A stretch of DNA of 64,000 nucleotides. Origin: Tenodera sinensis (taxonomy: Eukaryota; Arthropoda; Insecta; Mantodea; Mantidae). The stretch is from contig CM060964.1 in assembly GCA_030765045.1 (NCBI GenBank), forward strand, positions 275,835,888 through 275,899,887, in the 5' to 3' direction. Both the position numbers and the translations under genes were made by a program. Each line of letters opens with the position of its first letter. Position 1 is the first letter of the stretch. Under the pieces are notes generated by a model. The model worked only from the letters and a program-made list of their open reading frames with translations. It was not told the DNA's origin and did not search any database. Shown here piece after piece: positions 10,292 to 19,450 of this stretch.

Positions 10292-12981
10292 TTATGGGGC
10301 GTGCCCGCAAGCCACGCGGGGAACCCTATACGCCTTGAAGCGGAGTGTAGAGGGGTCGCAGTCCCCTAGAGACCTAACTAGGGCGCTTTGATGGTTGGGT
10401 AATTTGGCGTACAATTTTGCTGCCCGGCGCCTAATTTCATCCTCCACGTATGGAAGAGATGAGGCTTCGTGAAGTAGTCTCACGGGGAAGGGTAAGGGGA
10501 CAGAGAAGATGGACCGGAGTCCTCTGTTCTGAACCCTCTGGAGCCATAGGAGCCAACTACCTGCAGCCATGCCCCACACTTCACAAGCGTAAAGCATGAG
10601 GGGGACTACAAGAGCCCGGAAGAGGTTAGCTTTAGGCGGACTGGCATCTCGGACCTCAGCATTGGGCACAGGGAGGCAATAGCCCCCTGAGACCTTGCCG
10701 AGAGGTCTCTGATGTGACCGCGGAAAGTCAGACCTCTGTCCAGTTTGACTCCTAGGTAGCTGATGGAATTTGTCCACTCGATCCTTCGGCCTCGAAGGTG
10801 AAATGTGGGGCAGTCTACGGGGGTGTGGCGCCTCGTGAAGAGGATTGCGTGGCTCTTGTCCGGATTAACGGACATTCGCCAGCGCCGACACCACTTTTGG
10901 ACTTGGCGGAGGTGTTTCTGTATGGGGTTGAAGGCTCTGAGGATGTATCGGTTGGTGCAGTATAGCAATACGTTATCTGCGCACTGAGCTATACTGACCT
11001 GTGGTTCTGTGGGGAAGTCTGCCATGTAGACACTAAATACAGTAGGGGACAGAACAGAGCCTTCGGGGACTCCGCCTCTTGCTGGCCTAATTGTGGAGGT
11101 TCGCCCCGCGACTGTGGCTTTAAAAGTCCGATGACGGAGGAAACTGTGTAGTGTGTGGATAAGCTGTGTGGGTAGCCCCAGGTGGATCAGCTTGTAGAGG
11201 AGCCCTGCGTGCCAGGTCGTCTAGAAGGCTTTCTCCACGTCCAGTGATACCGCAGCAGTGAAGGCGCGTTCCTGGAAACCCAGGGCGGCAGCCTCCACCA
11301 CCCGCAGCAGCTGCTGGGGCGTAGAGTGTCCAGGACGGAACCCGAACTGGTGTTCAGGGATGGCTTGAATGTTCCCCAGCAGGAGGGACAAGCAGTTTAA
11401 GATCATCCTCTCGAAAACTTTCGAGAGGGTGGAAAGGAGGCTTATGGATCGGTAGTTGGATGGGTGTACCGGATGTTTCCCGGGCTTCAAGATGCAGATC
11501 ACCCGAGCCTCTCTCCACTCTCGTGGGAAGTGACCCAGGGCGAGGCACATGTTGAACACCCTAGTCAGAAAGAGCACGGCGTTGAAGGGAAGGTGGCGAA
11601 GCATGAGGGGTGTAAGCCCGTCAGTTCCCGTCGCCTTTTTGGGTTTGAGACGCTGGAGTGCGACCTGGAGTTCGCTGGGACGTATTACCGGGAGTCGGTC
11701 CGCGTCCTCCAGGGGGCGTCGAAAGAATCGACGTACGTCCTGGCGGACCCGTTCCGAGTGGTGGTAGTCCTGGGGGTCTTCTCTCGGACACATGGTACGT
11801 TCCAGATAGTCGGCGAAAACGTTGGCTTTGGCACTGGGTTCATAGGCCAGGCCTCGGGGAGGTATATTGGCCTCGACTGTTTCGGAGGCTTTTTGCTATC
11901 CGCCACACGTCCCCCGACTCAGTGCCCAGGCTGGCCATCTTGTCCTCCCACGCTTGCACTCGGTGCTCGCGTATGCGGGCGCTGACCAGTCGGCGCAAGC
12001 GCCGTAACAGGGCTCTGTTGTGGGGTGTGCGGTGCCTCTGGTATAGTCTCCGTGCCGCCCAGGAGCGTCGGATCAGAAGGATAATGTCCAGTGGAAGGAC
12101 ATCCGGGTGAAAGGGTGCTGGAGCTTGCACTGTTAGGTTGAGGGCAGTTCGTGAAGGGCAGGATGTGAAGGATGAGACTGCCGCCTTGAGGGTAGAGATG
12201 TCTGTGATTCTTGGGTTGGGTGGGATGGAGGTGCGAAGGCAATTGCGCACACCCTCCCAGTCCGTTTCTCGGGTTGATCTCGAGCAATCATGACTCGCAA
12301 TCCTAGTGTTGATTTCAGTCAACACCGGATTGTGATCTGACTGGAGGGCGTTTAATGATGTGAGGGTGAGATGAAATGGTAGATGCTTGATGATCGCGAA
12401 GTCGATGACTGAAGGCAGTCCTCGACCTAGCGGATGATGCGTGGGTTGCCACGGACCCTGAACATGAAGTTCGGGATCCGCGTCGATGAGGCGGATGATC
12501 GCATTGCCTCGTGCATCTGCCCGTGGGCCACAGTGCCAACGCTGGTGCTTGGCATTGAAGTCGCCGGCCACGATGGCATTAGGATACAGGGCCAGGATGG
12601 AAAGGTAATCATTGGGCACGAACTGCCTGCGTGGAGGGTGATACACGGAGACTATCATGACTTAGTACCGTCGAGTTCCATGGTAATGGCCGTGGCCTCT
12701 AGGGTTTGAAGAGGTGGGAGCTGGACTGGACGGTGGACCACGTTCTGCCTAACGAACACCGCCGTTCCGCCACCAGGACGGCTTTGAAGATCTGTTCTAT
12801 GGCAGACGTAGCCCGGAATACGGAAACGGTCGTTTGGACGGAGGTGTGTTTCGCCGACTAGGATGGCATCAAGGGCATAGGTACGGGCGAAATGGGTCAG
12901 CTCACCCGCCTGGTTACTCAGTCCGCACGCGTTCCAAAACGCAAGCCGAAACGAGGCACTAGACCTAGTTCGACTGGCCAT
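10292..12981 (-). pseudogene. Jockey-type ORF2 (APE endonuclease + reverse transcriptase), broken
   Basis: It would nick target DNA and prime reverse transcription. The ATG at 12981 overlaps the gag stop. The endonuclease starts FRLAFWNACGLSNQ, with an ETHLRP motif, then GDFNAKH and LQSDHNP. RT motifs are KKATGTDGL, YRSISLLSTLSKVFE, HQFGFRPGHST, LDVEKAF and a motif C reading CADN where a Y/F-A-D-D is expected. Lesions: frameshifts near 12658, 11845 and 10640, a TAG at 11221-11223 replacing the Asp after LDVEKAF, and the motif C Asp-to-Asn change. The span of about 897 codons is close to the usual Jockey length of about 900, so the body is essentially complete. Long plus-strand frames here (for example 11464-12110, 12434-12709) are antisense shadows. 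Confidence 0.9.
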
Positions 12982-14716
12982 CCTGGGCGCTTTGGAGGAG
13001 AGATCTCAGGAGGGCGAGCCCCTCCATGGCGACCAGCGTTTTTCCTGCTGTATCGCTGGAGAAGAATCTGGCGAGGAGTTCGCAGATCTGTTGCCCGTGT
13101 GATTGCAGAACTTGCTGCACCCACTTGAGCAGGTCCGCGAGCTGGAAGCCAGGGGTTGAAGGTGTGGTGGTTGTGGATGTGGTGGTTGTGGGTGGGAGTG
13201 GGGCTGGTGAAGGCACCTCAGCCCTGGTCTCCCCCTGAGGGCTTTGAGGAGTGGCCGGGCCACTCTCCTCAGCCGGTCTGGGTGCAGATCTGGGCTCCCG
13301 GGTCCTCCTTTGCCTCCTTGGGAGGGAGATAGTCTGGATGTGACGGTTTGCCTGGGGCTGATGTTGTGTCTGTTGGGGCTGTTGTGTGGGTTTGAACTCG
13401 GGACGTCCCCGGAGCCTCTGAGGCGCGCCGGGCGTATGTCCCCCTGGAGGGGCGGTCGGTTGAGGTGCCTGATGGTGTCCTTGAGCGCTGGAGGGGGCTG
13501 TAGTCCCCTGCGCAGGTTGGGGTCGCCTGGAGGCGATGACACTCTTCCGCGTGGGGCACCTACCGTAACAAGCCACGTGCTTACCCCTGCATTTTGCGCA
13601 GGTGGGTTCGTCCGTGGTCGCACGAGGGCAGGAGTCCTTGAGGTGCGCTTCGCCGCAGCGTAGGCACCAGGGATTGCGATGGCAGAAGTGGCTTGAGTGG
13701 TTGAACCCTAGGCACCTGTAGCACTGAGGAGGCCCAAAAGAGCTCCTCACTGCCTCCACCTTCACCCGGAGGTAGCAAATGGCCGAGACCCCGTCGATTT
13801 TCATCTCCGGGTTGCTCGCCCTGTCCACCACCACCAAGAAAAGGGGGATTGGTCTCTTGGGCTCGCCACTCTCACCCGGCCTTGTGAGTTGTCTCACTAG
13901 CCTAGGGGTGATGCCTTGGCGAATAAGGTACTCCTCGATATCGCCCACGGGCGTATCCACCGGAAGACCCCGAATGATCCGTCGGACGTCCCGAGATTTG
14001 TCGAGGCCGAAGGTGAAGTATGGGAGGTTTTACCTGTCAAGGGATCTCAGTAGAAGATTATAATCCTCTACTGTTTTTGCCTGGAAGACATACCGGCTCT
14101 TCCTCCTGGTGACAGTACACGCCGACGAGAGCGTAGGCATGACTTCCTTCAGGAAGCCTACCATGCCCCTGAAGTCGTCCACAATCACTGGTGGAATGTG
14201 CCGTCTTCCTTGCTGGCTCTGCTGTGGAGCGGGTCCATCAGTTGGAATATTAGTGGGGCTCCGTCGGTGCCTCTTCCGACGATTGACCACCTCGCGAAAT
14301 TCCGCCTCATCCACCTCTGTCGAGATATCTGAGGAGGAAGCCTCATCCTCGTCCATCCTGGACGGTACTGACGAGACAATAGTCGCGTCGGTTTCATATT
14401 CCGCGTCTGAATTGGCGCGGGATTGATCAGAGTCAGACTCTGAGCTGGTGCCTATCCGTGAGGAAGCTTCGCGAGAAGCACCTGCGTTAGGGGGTTGATC
14501 CTCTATCGCTAGTCGTTTTGCGTTGCCTTTTCCACCCTGTTGGCGTTTACGGCGACGCCGATTAGATCCCTCCGGAGCTGGGCTCACGTGAGGGGGAGTG
14601 GTTGTGCCAGATGTGCTTGGCATGGTTGGATCCTGCGTTGCAGGTCGGGGCCTGTTCACAGGAGGGGTGGGGTGGGGTTGAGAAGAGCCTTTAGAGGTAG
14701 GCATGCTGCTCTGCAC
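12965..14716 (-). pseudogene. Jockey-type gag (ORF1) with one nonsense codon
   Basis: This frame of about 584 codons encodes the nucleocapsid-like ORF1 protein that coats LINE RNA. The N-terminal third is acidic/Ser-rich with a basic RRRRKR patch. After a single TAA at codon 229 (14030-14032), the same frame continues into the conserved gag domain (RRIIRGLPVDTPVGDI, then PIPLFLV) and three zinc knuckles near codons 332-387: C-x2-C-x4-H-x4-C, C-x2-C-x3-H-x4-C and C-x2-C-x3-H-x6-C, the classic Jockey-clade spacing. A Pro/Gln-rich C-terminal tail follows. The stop overlaps ORF2 by 17 bp, typical of the family. The lone stop makes this a recent pseudogene. Confidence 0.88.
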
Positions 14717-14936
14717 CCTGAGGTGCAGCGCGTACAGGGTCGTCTGACTGACATCTTACCTGCAGTAGTGGTTGCTGAGAAGCGTAGCCAACAGAGGACC
14801 AGACACCCAGTGGATGCGCCTAAAAATCGCCCTGAGGCGTTGGCTGCGGCCTTGTTGGCTGACCGTTACTGTTGTTGCAGAAGCAGATGAGTTGACTGGT
14901 AGTCTTGTTATATTTGCTCATGTGGCGAAGCTCTGG

Positions 14937-14947
14937 CAGAAAAAGAA
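14937..14947. repeat. Target-site duplication of unit B (3' side)
   Basis: CAGAAAAAGAA on the plus strand, immediately next to the 27-T run that is unit B's poly(A) tail. The identical 11 bp occurs at 17136-17146. Confidence 0.75.
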
Positions 14948-15230
14948 TTTTTTTTTTTTTTTTTTTTTTTTTTTAAGGGGAGACAGATAGAGAGTTGGAG
15001 ATAAAAAGAGTGGCTTATTTCGCCGGAAGTGCGGAATGTAAGGATTTCACGGGAAGGATTGGGGAGGAGTGCTGCGTTGGGATGAGGTTCCGCTGAGCAC
15101 CCTCGATAGTTTGGTACTTGCCCGGTAATCGATTACCGGTTACGTGAAGGCTGGCCGGGTGACAGTCATGGCCGGGGCCCTGACTGGCACACACGGGGAG
15201 TTCGGCGGAAGATGTCTGGGCAATTCAGAA

Positions 15231-17108
15231 TTATCTGGGTGGACGTCTGTATTGGAAATTTGGTGTTTTGCCGCTACAGCGCATGTAGTCACACATCTCG
15301 TCACAAGGTGCATGACCATGGTTGTAGAACCCGATTGACTCCTGTTCTCTTCGTTGCGGTGGTGGAGCTTGTTGAGGAGGACTGGACGTATATGCTGCGA
15401 TGTGTGGATGGTGAAGTTGGCGTTGGTACTGGAGATGGTGTTTTGTCTCTCGGGGTTGAGAGTTGTAGAGCTGTTCCTCCACTTGTGTTCCTACTTCGTG
15501 TGTTGTGGGAGGAGTAGGCGGGTCTGGAATTTCCTCAAGTCGAGCAAGCTCACCCCTGAGGGATTGAAGAAGTTCCGTGTTGTCCGACTCAATCACTGCA
15601 GCTCGAAGTTCGTTAAGAAGCCTTGCTGCAGCGTTGAAGCCGGTGATGTGGTGAGTGAGCAAACGTTTCAGTCCAGTAAGCCTCTTGTTGGTGGTCGTTC
15701 TTGAAGAGCTGAGGTGGTGTTGAAGTGTACGGACTTCTGTTTGTAGGGCTTTCACGGATTCTTCTGAGTTCAGTTCGGAGATGGTGTTGTGGTGGTGTTG
15801 ATGAAAGAGGAGACGGCGGTGTTCTTGAAGTGAGACCTCAATGGTGCCCAGGCGTTGACTGAGGCTATAAACCTCAGAACGAAGATGCTGGACCTCCTTG
15901 CTGGGCTGTTGTGATTCTGCGGTGGCGGCGGCGGCGTAGTTGAAGTTCGTTCTTGGTTGCTGCGTAGACTGCGTTGGAGTATCAAGTTGAGTTGGTGCTG
16001 TGTCTGCGTTGGCAGGTGCAGGTCTATTATGGGGCTTAGAGGCTGCGACGACTGGTGCTGGATGTGTGCTGAGTGCCCGAGGATAGAAGGGGCACTGTGC
16101 TTGCCCTGTGTAATGGCCAGAGCCATTGCAGGTAGCACAGTACCGGCGACGTCGACGCAAGTCGTGCGCAGTACACCATTGTGTGAGGCGACGAGCCCCA
16201 CAATAGTGACACCTTGGTGGTGCGGTGCAGGATGTCGCGTCGTGTCCAAACCGACAACAACATCGGCAGGGCACTTGGCGAGCGGCTCGGCTGGGCTCTG
16301 CAAGATGACGTCTCCCAAGCAGGAAAAGTCCTCCATTCAAGGCTGCCTCGCTGTCCCTGGTGTCGGCAAAAACGACTCGCACGAGGGTGGACGGTCCATG
16401 GTTGGTGATGATGCGAGTGGCCCTCAAAACAGATGACCACTCGTGCTGTGCTGCTGTGAGGACATGCCTTTCCGGTATGTCCCTGGGAATCCCAAGGAAC
16501 ACCACACTGCACCCAGGAAAGGGAGCAGTTGGTGTCGGCGATGCATGTTGTTGTGTTGTAATTGAAGGTGGTGTCGAGATCTCGGGGATCGGTACTCTCA
16601 CTGCCTCCCCCCGAGGTGCGGTGACGGCGGATTGAGTTGATGCAGGTTGCGGTGGTGTTGAGGTCGCCGGGGCCGGCACTCTCACTGCCTGCCCAAGAGG
16701 TGCCTCGGTGACGGTAGATTGAGCTGTTGCAGGTTGCCGTGGTGTTGAGGGCTCCGGGGCCGGCACTCTCACTGCCTCCCTAAGAGGTGCCTCGGTGACG
16801 GTAGATTGAGCTGTTGCAGGTTGCCGTGGTGTTGAGGGCTCCGGGGCCGGCACTCTCACTGCCTCCCTAAGAGGTGCCTCGGTGACGGCGGAATGAGCTG
16901 TTGCAAGTTGCGGTGGTGTTGAGGTTGCCGGGGCCGGCACTCTCACTGCCTGCCCAAGAGGTGCCTCGGTGACGGTAGATTGAGCTGTTGCAGGTTGCCG
17001 TGGTGTTGAGGTCTCCGGGGCCGGCACTCTCACTGCCTCCCCCAGAGGTGCCTCGGTTGCGGCGGAGATTGGCGCTGAAGTTCGGCGTTGAGTCTTCTTC
17101 TTCCCCAT
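15231..17108 (-). CDS. Intact gag-like ORF1 protein with Pro-rich repeats, zinc knuckles, coiled coil and C-terminal Cys motif
   Basis: An uninterrupted 625-codon frame from an ATG in context AGCAATGG; the frame is open 5 codons further upstream (to 17123) without an ATG. Numbering below counts from 17123. Residues 6-14 are basic (MGKKKTQRR). Residues 22-194 are six 29-residue Pro/Thr-rich repeats with core EAVRVPAP. Residues 204-280 (CSVVFLGIPRDIP...LVRVVFAD) look like the RRM-like nucleic-acid domain of type-I ORF1 proteins. Three knuckle-like motifs follow: C286-x2-C-x4-H-x4-C299; C305-x2-C-x3-R-x4-C317 with Arg in the His position; and C329-x2-C-x4-H-x6-C344. A predicted coiled coil spans about 405-535, then HEVGTQV (542-548), and a terminal C607-x3-C-x4-C616. 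The likely role is RNA binding in an RNP particle, by family inference. The part from about 405 on is homologous to the unit C ORF. Plus-strand frames across it are antisense shadows. Confidence 0.8.
   Translation of the reverse strand: MGKKKTQRRTSAPISAATEAPLGEAVRVPAPETSTPRQPATAQSTVTEAPLGQAVRVPAPATSTPPQLATAHSAVTEAPLREAVRVPAPEPSTPRQPATAQSTVTEAPLREAVRVPAPEPSTPRQPATAQSTVTEAPLGQAVRVPAPATSTPPQPASTQSAVTAPRGEAVRVPIPEISTPPSITTQQHASPTPTAPFPGCSVVFLGIPRDIPERHVLTAAQHEWSSVLRATRIITNHGPSTLVRVVFADTRDSEAALNGGLFLLGRRHLAEPSRAARQVPCRCCCRFGHDATSCTAPPRCHYCGARRLTQWCTAHDLRRRRRYCATCNGSGHYTGQAQCPFYPRALSTHPAPVVAASKPHNRPAPANADTAPTQLDTPTQSTQQPRTNFNYAAAATAESQQPSKEVQHLRSEVYSLSQRLGTIEVSLQEHRRLLFHQHHHNTISELNSEESVKALQTEVRTLQHHLSSSRTTTNKRLTGLKRLLTHHITGFNAAARLLNELRAAVIESDNTELLQSLRGELARLEEIPDPPTPPTTHEVGTQVEEQLYNSQPRETKHHLQYQRQLHHPHIAAYTSSPPQQAPPPQRREQESIGFYNHGHAPCDEMCDYMRCSGKTPNFQYRRPPR
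16538..17060 (-). repeat. 87-bp in-frame minisatellite (six units)
   Basis: Six tandem units encode the 29-residue EAVRVPAP repeats of the unit B protein. Units at 16714-16800 and 16801-16887 are identical base for base, pointing to a recent duplication. The unit nearest 16540 is the most diverged. The period is a multiple of three, so length changes keep the frame. Confidence 0.92.
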
Positions 17109-17135
17109 TGCTAAAGCCTCCAACCTCAGAAAAGT

Positions 17136-17146
17136 CAGAAAAAGAA
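17136..17146. repeat. Target-site duplication of unit B (5' side)
   Basis: CAGAAAAAGAA, identical to 14937-14947, located between unit B's leader and the T run (17147-17159) that is unit C's poly(A) tail. Confidence 0.75.
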
Positions 17147-18615
17147 TTTTTTTTTTTTTATATTAAAGGGGAGACAGAAAGAGAGTTGGAAGGGAGATAG
17201 AGTTGGCTTATTACGCCGGGATATAGCTTTATTGGGGAGGAGTGTAACGTTGTCACGAGGTCCCGCGTTAGCACCCTCGGTAGTGCGGGTATGCTGGCCG
17301 ACCGGAGTCGACTTTAATTTGTGGTTACCGGGTGGCAGCCATGACTAGGCCCTGACTGACACACACGGGTGATTCTTCGTGTGGAGGGGAGTTGGTCGTG
17401 AATCGGCGGAGACTGCGATGTGGGTTCCGGTGAACGGCGATGACTGTGGTGGCACTTGTTATTCAGGTGGTGGAAAGAATGCGCTCTCGTCAAGTCCGGA
17501 GGCAGTGCAGAGTCTTCCTCTGCACCGGTAACTGCACGGGGAGTTGTAGTAGTGAATGAGTCCATATCTCTTGAAGAGTGCAATTTGTTCTGGTGTCGGA
17601 ATCTTGCGTCCTTCTGGTAGTGCGTTTGGCGTTGTGGGTTGAGACCAAGGTTGGTTGTGTTGCGTTGCAGGAGCTGGCGATGTAGTCCAGGGTTGGCGAT
17701 GTTGCACTGCAGGTTGAGACGTGGTAGTTCGGGGTTGACTGTAATAATCTCGGTCATGTGCTGTTGGTAGTAGAGAGACTTGTGTGCTGGCTTCATGGGT
17801 CAGGGTTGGAGTTCGGTCCTCGATTCGGTGAAGTTTGCGCAGAATGGAGTCTAGGGTGGTTGTGTTGTCCAGTGCAGCGGTTGTGTCGCGAAGTTCTGTT
17901 AGTAGTTCTGCTGCGGAGTTGAAGCCGGTGGTGTTGTGGAGAAGTTGTTGGTGGATTGTTGAGAGTCCGTTGCGGTAGGTACGGCGGAGGGAGTTCGTCT
18001 TCTTGTTGATTTTCTGGACGTCGGTGCTGAGAGATGTGAGGCGGCCTGTTGTGGAGTTGCGTAGTTGACGTCCTTCGTCTATGATGGTTTGGAGTTGAGT
18101 CGTGATGGTGGCTGTGGAGTTGGCTATGGTGGAAACTGCGGCGGTGAGTTGAAGTGTGGCTTCCTCCAGTCTTTTCAGCCTTTGTTGGAGGTTTTGTAGG
18201 TCTTGCTGGATGTCTTCGGTGTTATTCCGGGGCAGTGGTGCAGTGGTAGTGGCGGTGGCGGATGATGGAGACAATGTGCCTGGTACAAGGCAGCCAAAGT
18301 CCGTACCCTCGGGAAAACGGACCGGCTGGCTCGGACTAACTCGTAGACTGGTTGGCTGGAGCTCTGCTACGATGTCTCTTCTTCCGCTGCTCACTGGCAA
18401 TGAACATTGGAGAGAGGCTCCAGAGGCAGTTCGGGTCGAACGGGGGGACAGTGATTGCCCCCCGCCCGAGTGTCTCGTCCGCAGTACCGAGCCGTTGTAC
18501 GGCTTAACCTGCGCAATGAGTTGGATGTTCTCTCTACGGGGATTTTTGTCATCAGGCACGATTTAAGTAGGCTGCTCCTTGTGATATATTTTCCTTGAGT
18601 ACTTCCAATGTTCAC
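17147..18615 (-). mobile_element. Unit C: 5'-truncated relative of unit B
   Basis: It carries a poly(A) tail (T run 17147-17159), a 3' UTR of about 300 bp homologous to unit B's, and an ORF whose C-terminal half is homologous to unit B's. No zinc knuckles, endonuclease or RT are present. The 5' border falls in or beside the perfect palindrome at 18555-18683. It is older or more diverged than unit B, which lies directly downstream of its tail. Confidence 0.65.
17459..18559 (-). pseudogene. 5'-truncated gag-like ORF (coiled coil plus C-terminal Cys motif)
   Basis: A 366-codon open frame that contains no ATG at all (it opens at a GTG), so it is the C-terminal part of a larger protein. A Ser/Thr/Pro-rich segment (about residues 1-110) is followed by a strong predicted coiled coil (NTEDIQQDLQNLQQRLKRLE onward, about 112-265), the TGFNSAAELLTELR block matching TGFNAAARLLNELR in unit B, HEASTQV matching HEVGTQV, and a terminal C342-x3-C-x4-C351 preceded by HYYNSP. 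The last part equals the FYNHGHAP-C-x3-C-x4-C of unit B. No RRM-like or CCHC domain remains. Confidence 0.65.
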
Positions 18616-18683
18616 AGTCGACGTGAACATTGGAAGTACTCAAGGAAAATATATCACAAGGAGCAGCCTACTTAAATCGTGCC
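18555..18683. repeat. Perfect inverted repeat, 61-bp arms, 7-bp loop
   Basis: 18555-18615 is the exact reverse complement of 18623-18683, with loop AGTCGAC. Pairing stops at 18554/18684. It sits at the 5' end of unit C, so a snap-back or template-switch event during insertion is a plausible origin. The perfect arms imply recent formation or gene conversion. Confidence 0.97.
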
Positions 18684-18756
18684 AATGAGAACGTGTCTAT
18701 CATGTGTTTAGCTCAGGAAGTGTACTTCCACTATTTGCAGCAGTTCACCTAAAAAA

Positions 18757-19235
18757 ACTGATATTTGCACTCACATGACTTTTTGTATTCATTCTACCAC
18801 AACTATTCTTCCAAAAGTTTATTGTTCTATCTCTACTTCTTGTTAATCGAGTTGAACTTAAATACACATTTACACATTTCATTGTTGTAGGTATAAGAGG
18901 AATGCAATATGCTGAAGCAATGGTCAGATTCTTAAAAAGTTGTTCCATATCTGGAAAGTACATATCCAAGGGAAAAAAGCGAATACCCAGTTACAACTCA
19001 AAACCAAATTACAAATAATATTTTCAAATTCAAATTTGTAACAAAGAATATCTCGAAAATGGTTAATGCGACAAGTATTTTGACATAAATCTGTCCTTTG
19101 ACGAGAACTACATGTTTTGTGTAACACGCTATTGTGTACTTCTTAAGGTTTTCTTACCTTACTTTACAAAATTATACAAAATTGGTTTCGAATGAAGGAC
19201 TTCACAAGTATTTCCAAGTGCAGGCTGATTCATGA
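18757..19235 (+). repeat. HX repeat copy 2 (5' half)
   Basis: It begins CTGATATTTGCACTCACATG, the family's 5' end, and continues to the block around AGAATATCTCGAAAATGGTT and a degraded tail near 19235. The 3' half is missing. Confidence 0.7.
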
Positions 19236-19369
19236 ATACCTCACACATTTGTTTCTTTAATTATTTCAAAACGAATTATGCTAGAGACAATTTATTATAC
19301 CTGAAATGCAGAGGAATTTTTTTAGAGATTATTTAACTCTATCGCAAATCCAGTAAATGTTGTTTCGGG

Positions 19370-19450
19370 GCTTCTTGGCCGTGGTCCAGTTGATGCGTGA
19401 ACACCTGACGTTTCGTCCGCCATTCCAACGAGCATCCTCAGAGGGGATAG
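19370..19450 (-). other. Possible Penelope-type hammerhead ribozyme relic
   Basis: On the minus strand CTGAGGA (19441-19435, fitting CTGANGA) and CGAAACGTC (19415-19407) are spaced like the two core strands of hammerhead motifs found in Penelope-like element repeats. The intervening helix pairs only weakly here and the outer helices were not established, so this is a candidate relic and not a shown ribozyme. No Penelope RT is visible nearby. Confidence 0.3.

Larger units (their letters stand above)
9926..14936 (-). mobile_element. Unit A: near-complete, inactivated Jockey-clade LINE
   Basis: A 5' UTR (14936-14717), gag, and an overlapping endonuclease/RT ORF are in Jockey order, followed by a 3' UTR of about 360 bp (10291-9926) that ends in a (TCG)n/(GTC)n run instead of poly(A). 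Gag carries the three-knuckle Jockey signature and ORF2 the APE and RT motifs listed below. At least two in-frame stops and three frameshifts make it inactive. Its 5' border lies next to the 11-bp direct repeat and poly(A) of unit B. Confidence 0.88.
14948..17135 (-). mobile_element. Unit B: gag-only (ORF1-only) retroelement
   Basis: This 2.2-kb unit has a 27-bp 5' leader, one long ORF, a 3' UTR of about 255 bp and a 27-bp poly(A) tail (T run 14948-14974), flanked by identical 11-bp direct repeats. Those are hallmarks of target-primed retroposition. There is no endonuclease, RT or ORF2. Its 3' UTR is homologous to that of unit C (shared GGGGAGACAGA, GGCTTATT, TTGGGGAGGAGTG, CCTGACTG and CACACACGGG blocks) and unrelated to unit A's 3' end. 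It therefore probably depends on an RT from elsewhere, like HAL1 (half-LINE) or HeT-A elements. Whether the short leader is complete or 5'-truncated is unclear. Confidence 0.75.

Noticed and set aside
11464..14890. Many plus-strand open frames of 60-173 codons
   Set aside because: They are antisense to the gag and ORF2 frames of the minus-strand LINE, whose GC-rich codons keep the opposite strand open; none has a recognisable domain.
15144..17200. Plus-strand and alternate-frame open frames across unit B
   Set aside because: Shadows of the 625-codon ORF and its 87-bp repeats.
9926..18615. Telomeric retrotransposon array
   Set aside because: Head-to-tail order suggests it, but no telomere repeats occur, unit A is decayed, and flanks are ordinary interspersed repeats on both sides.
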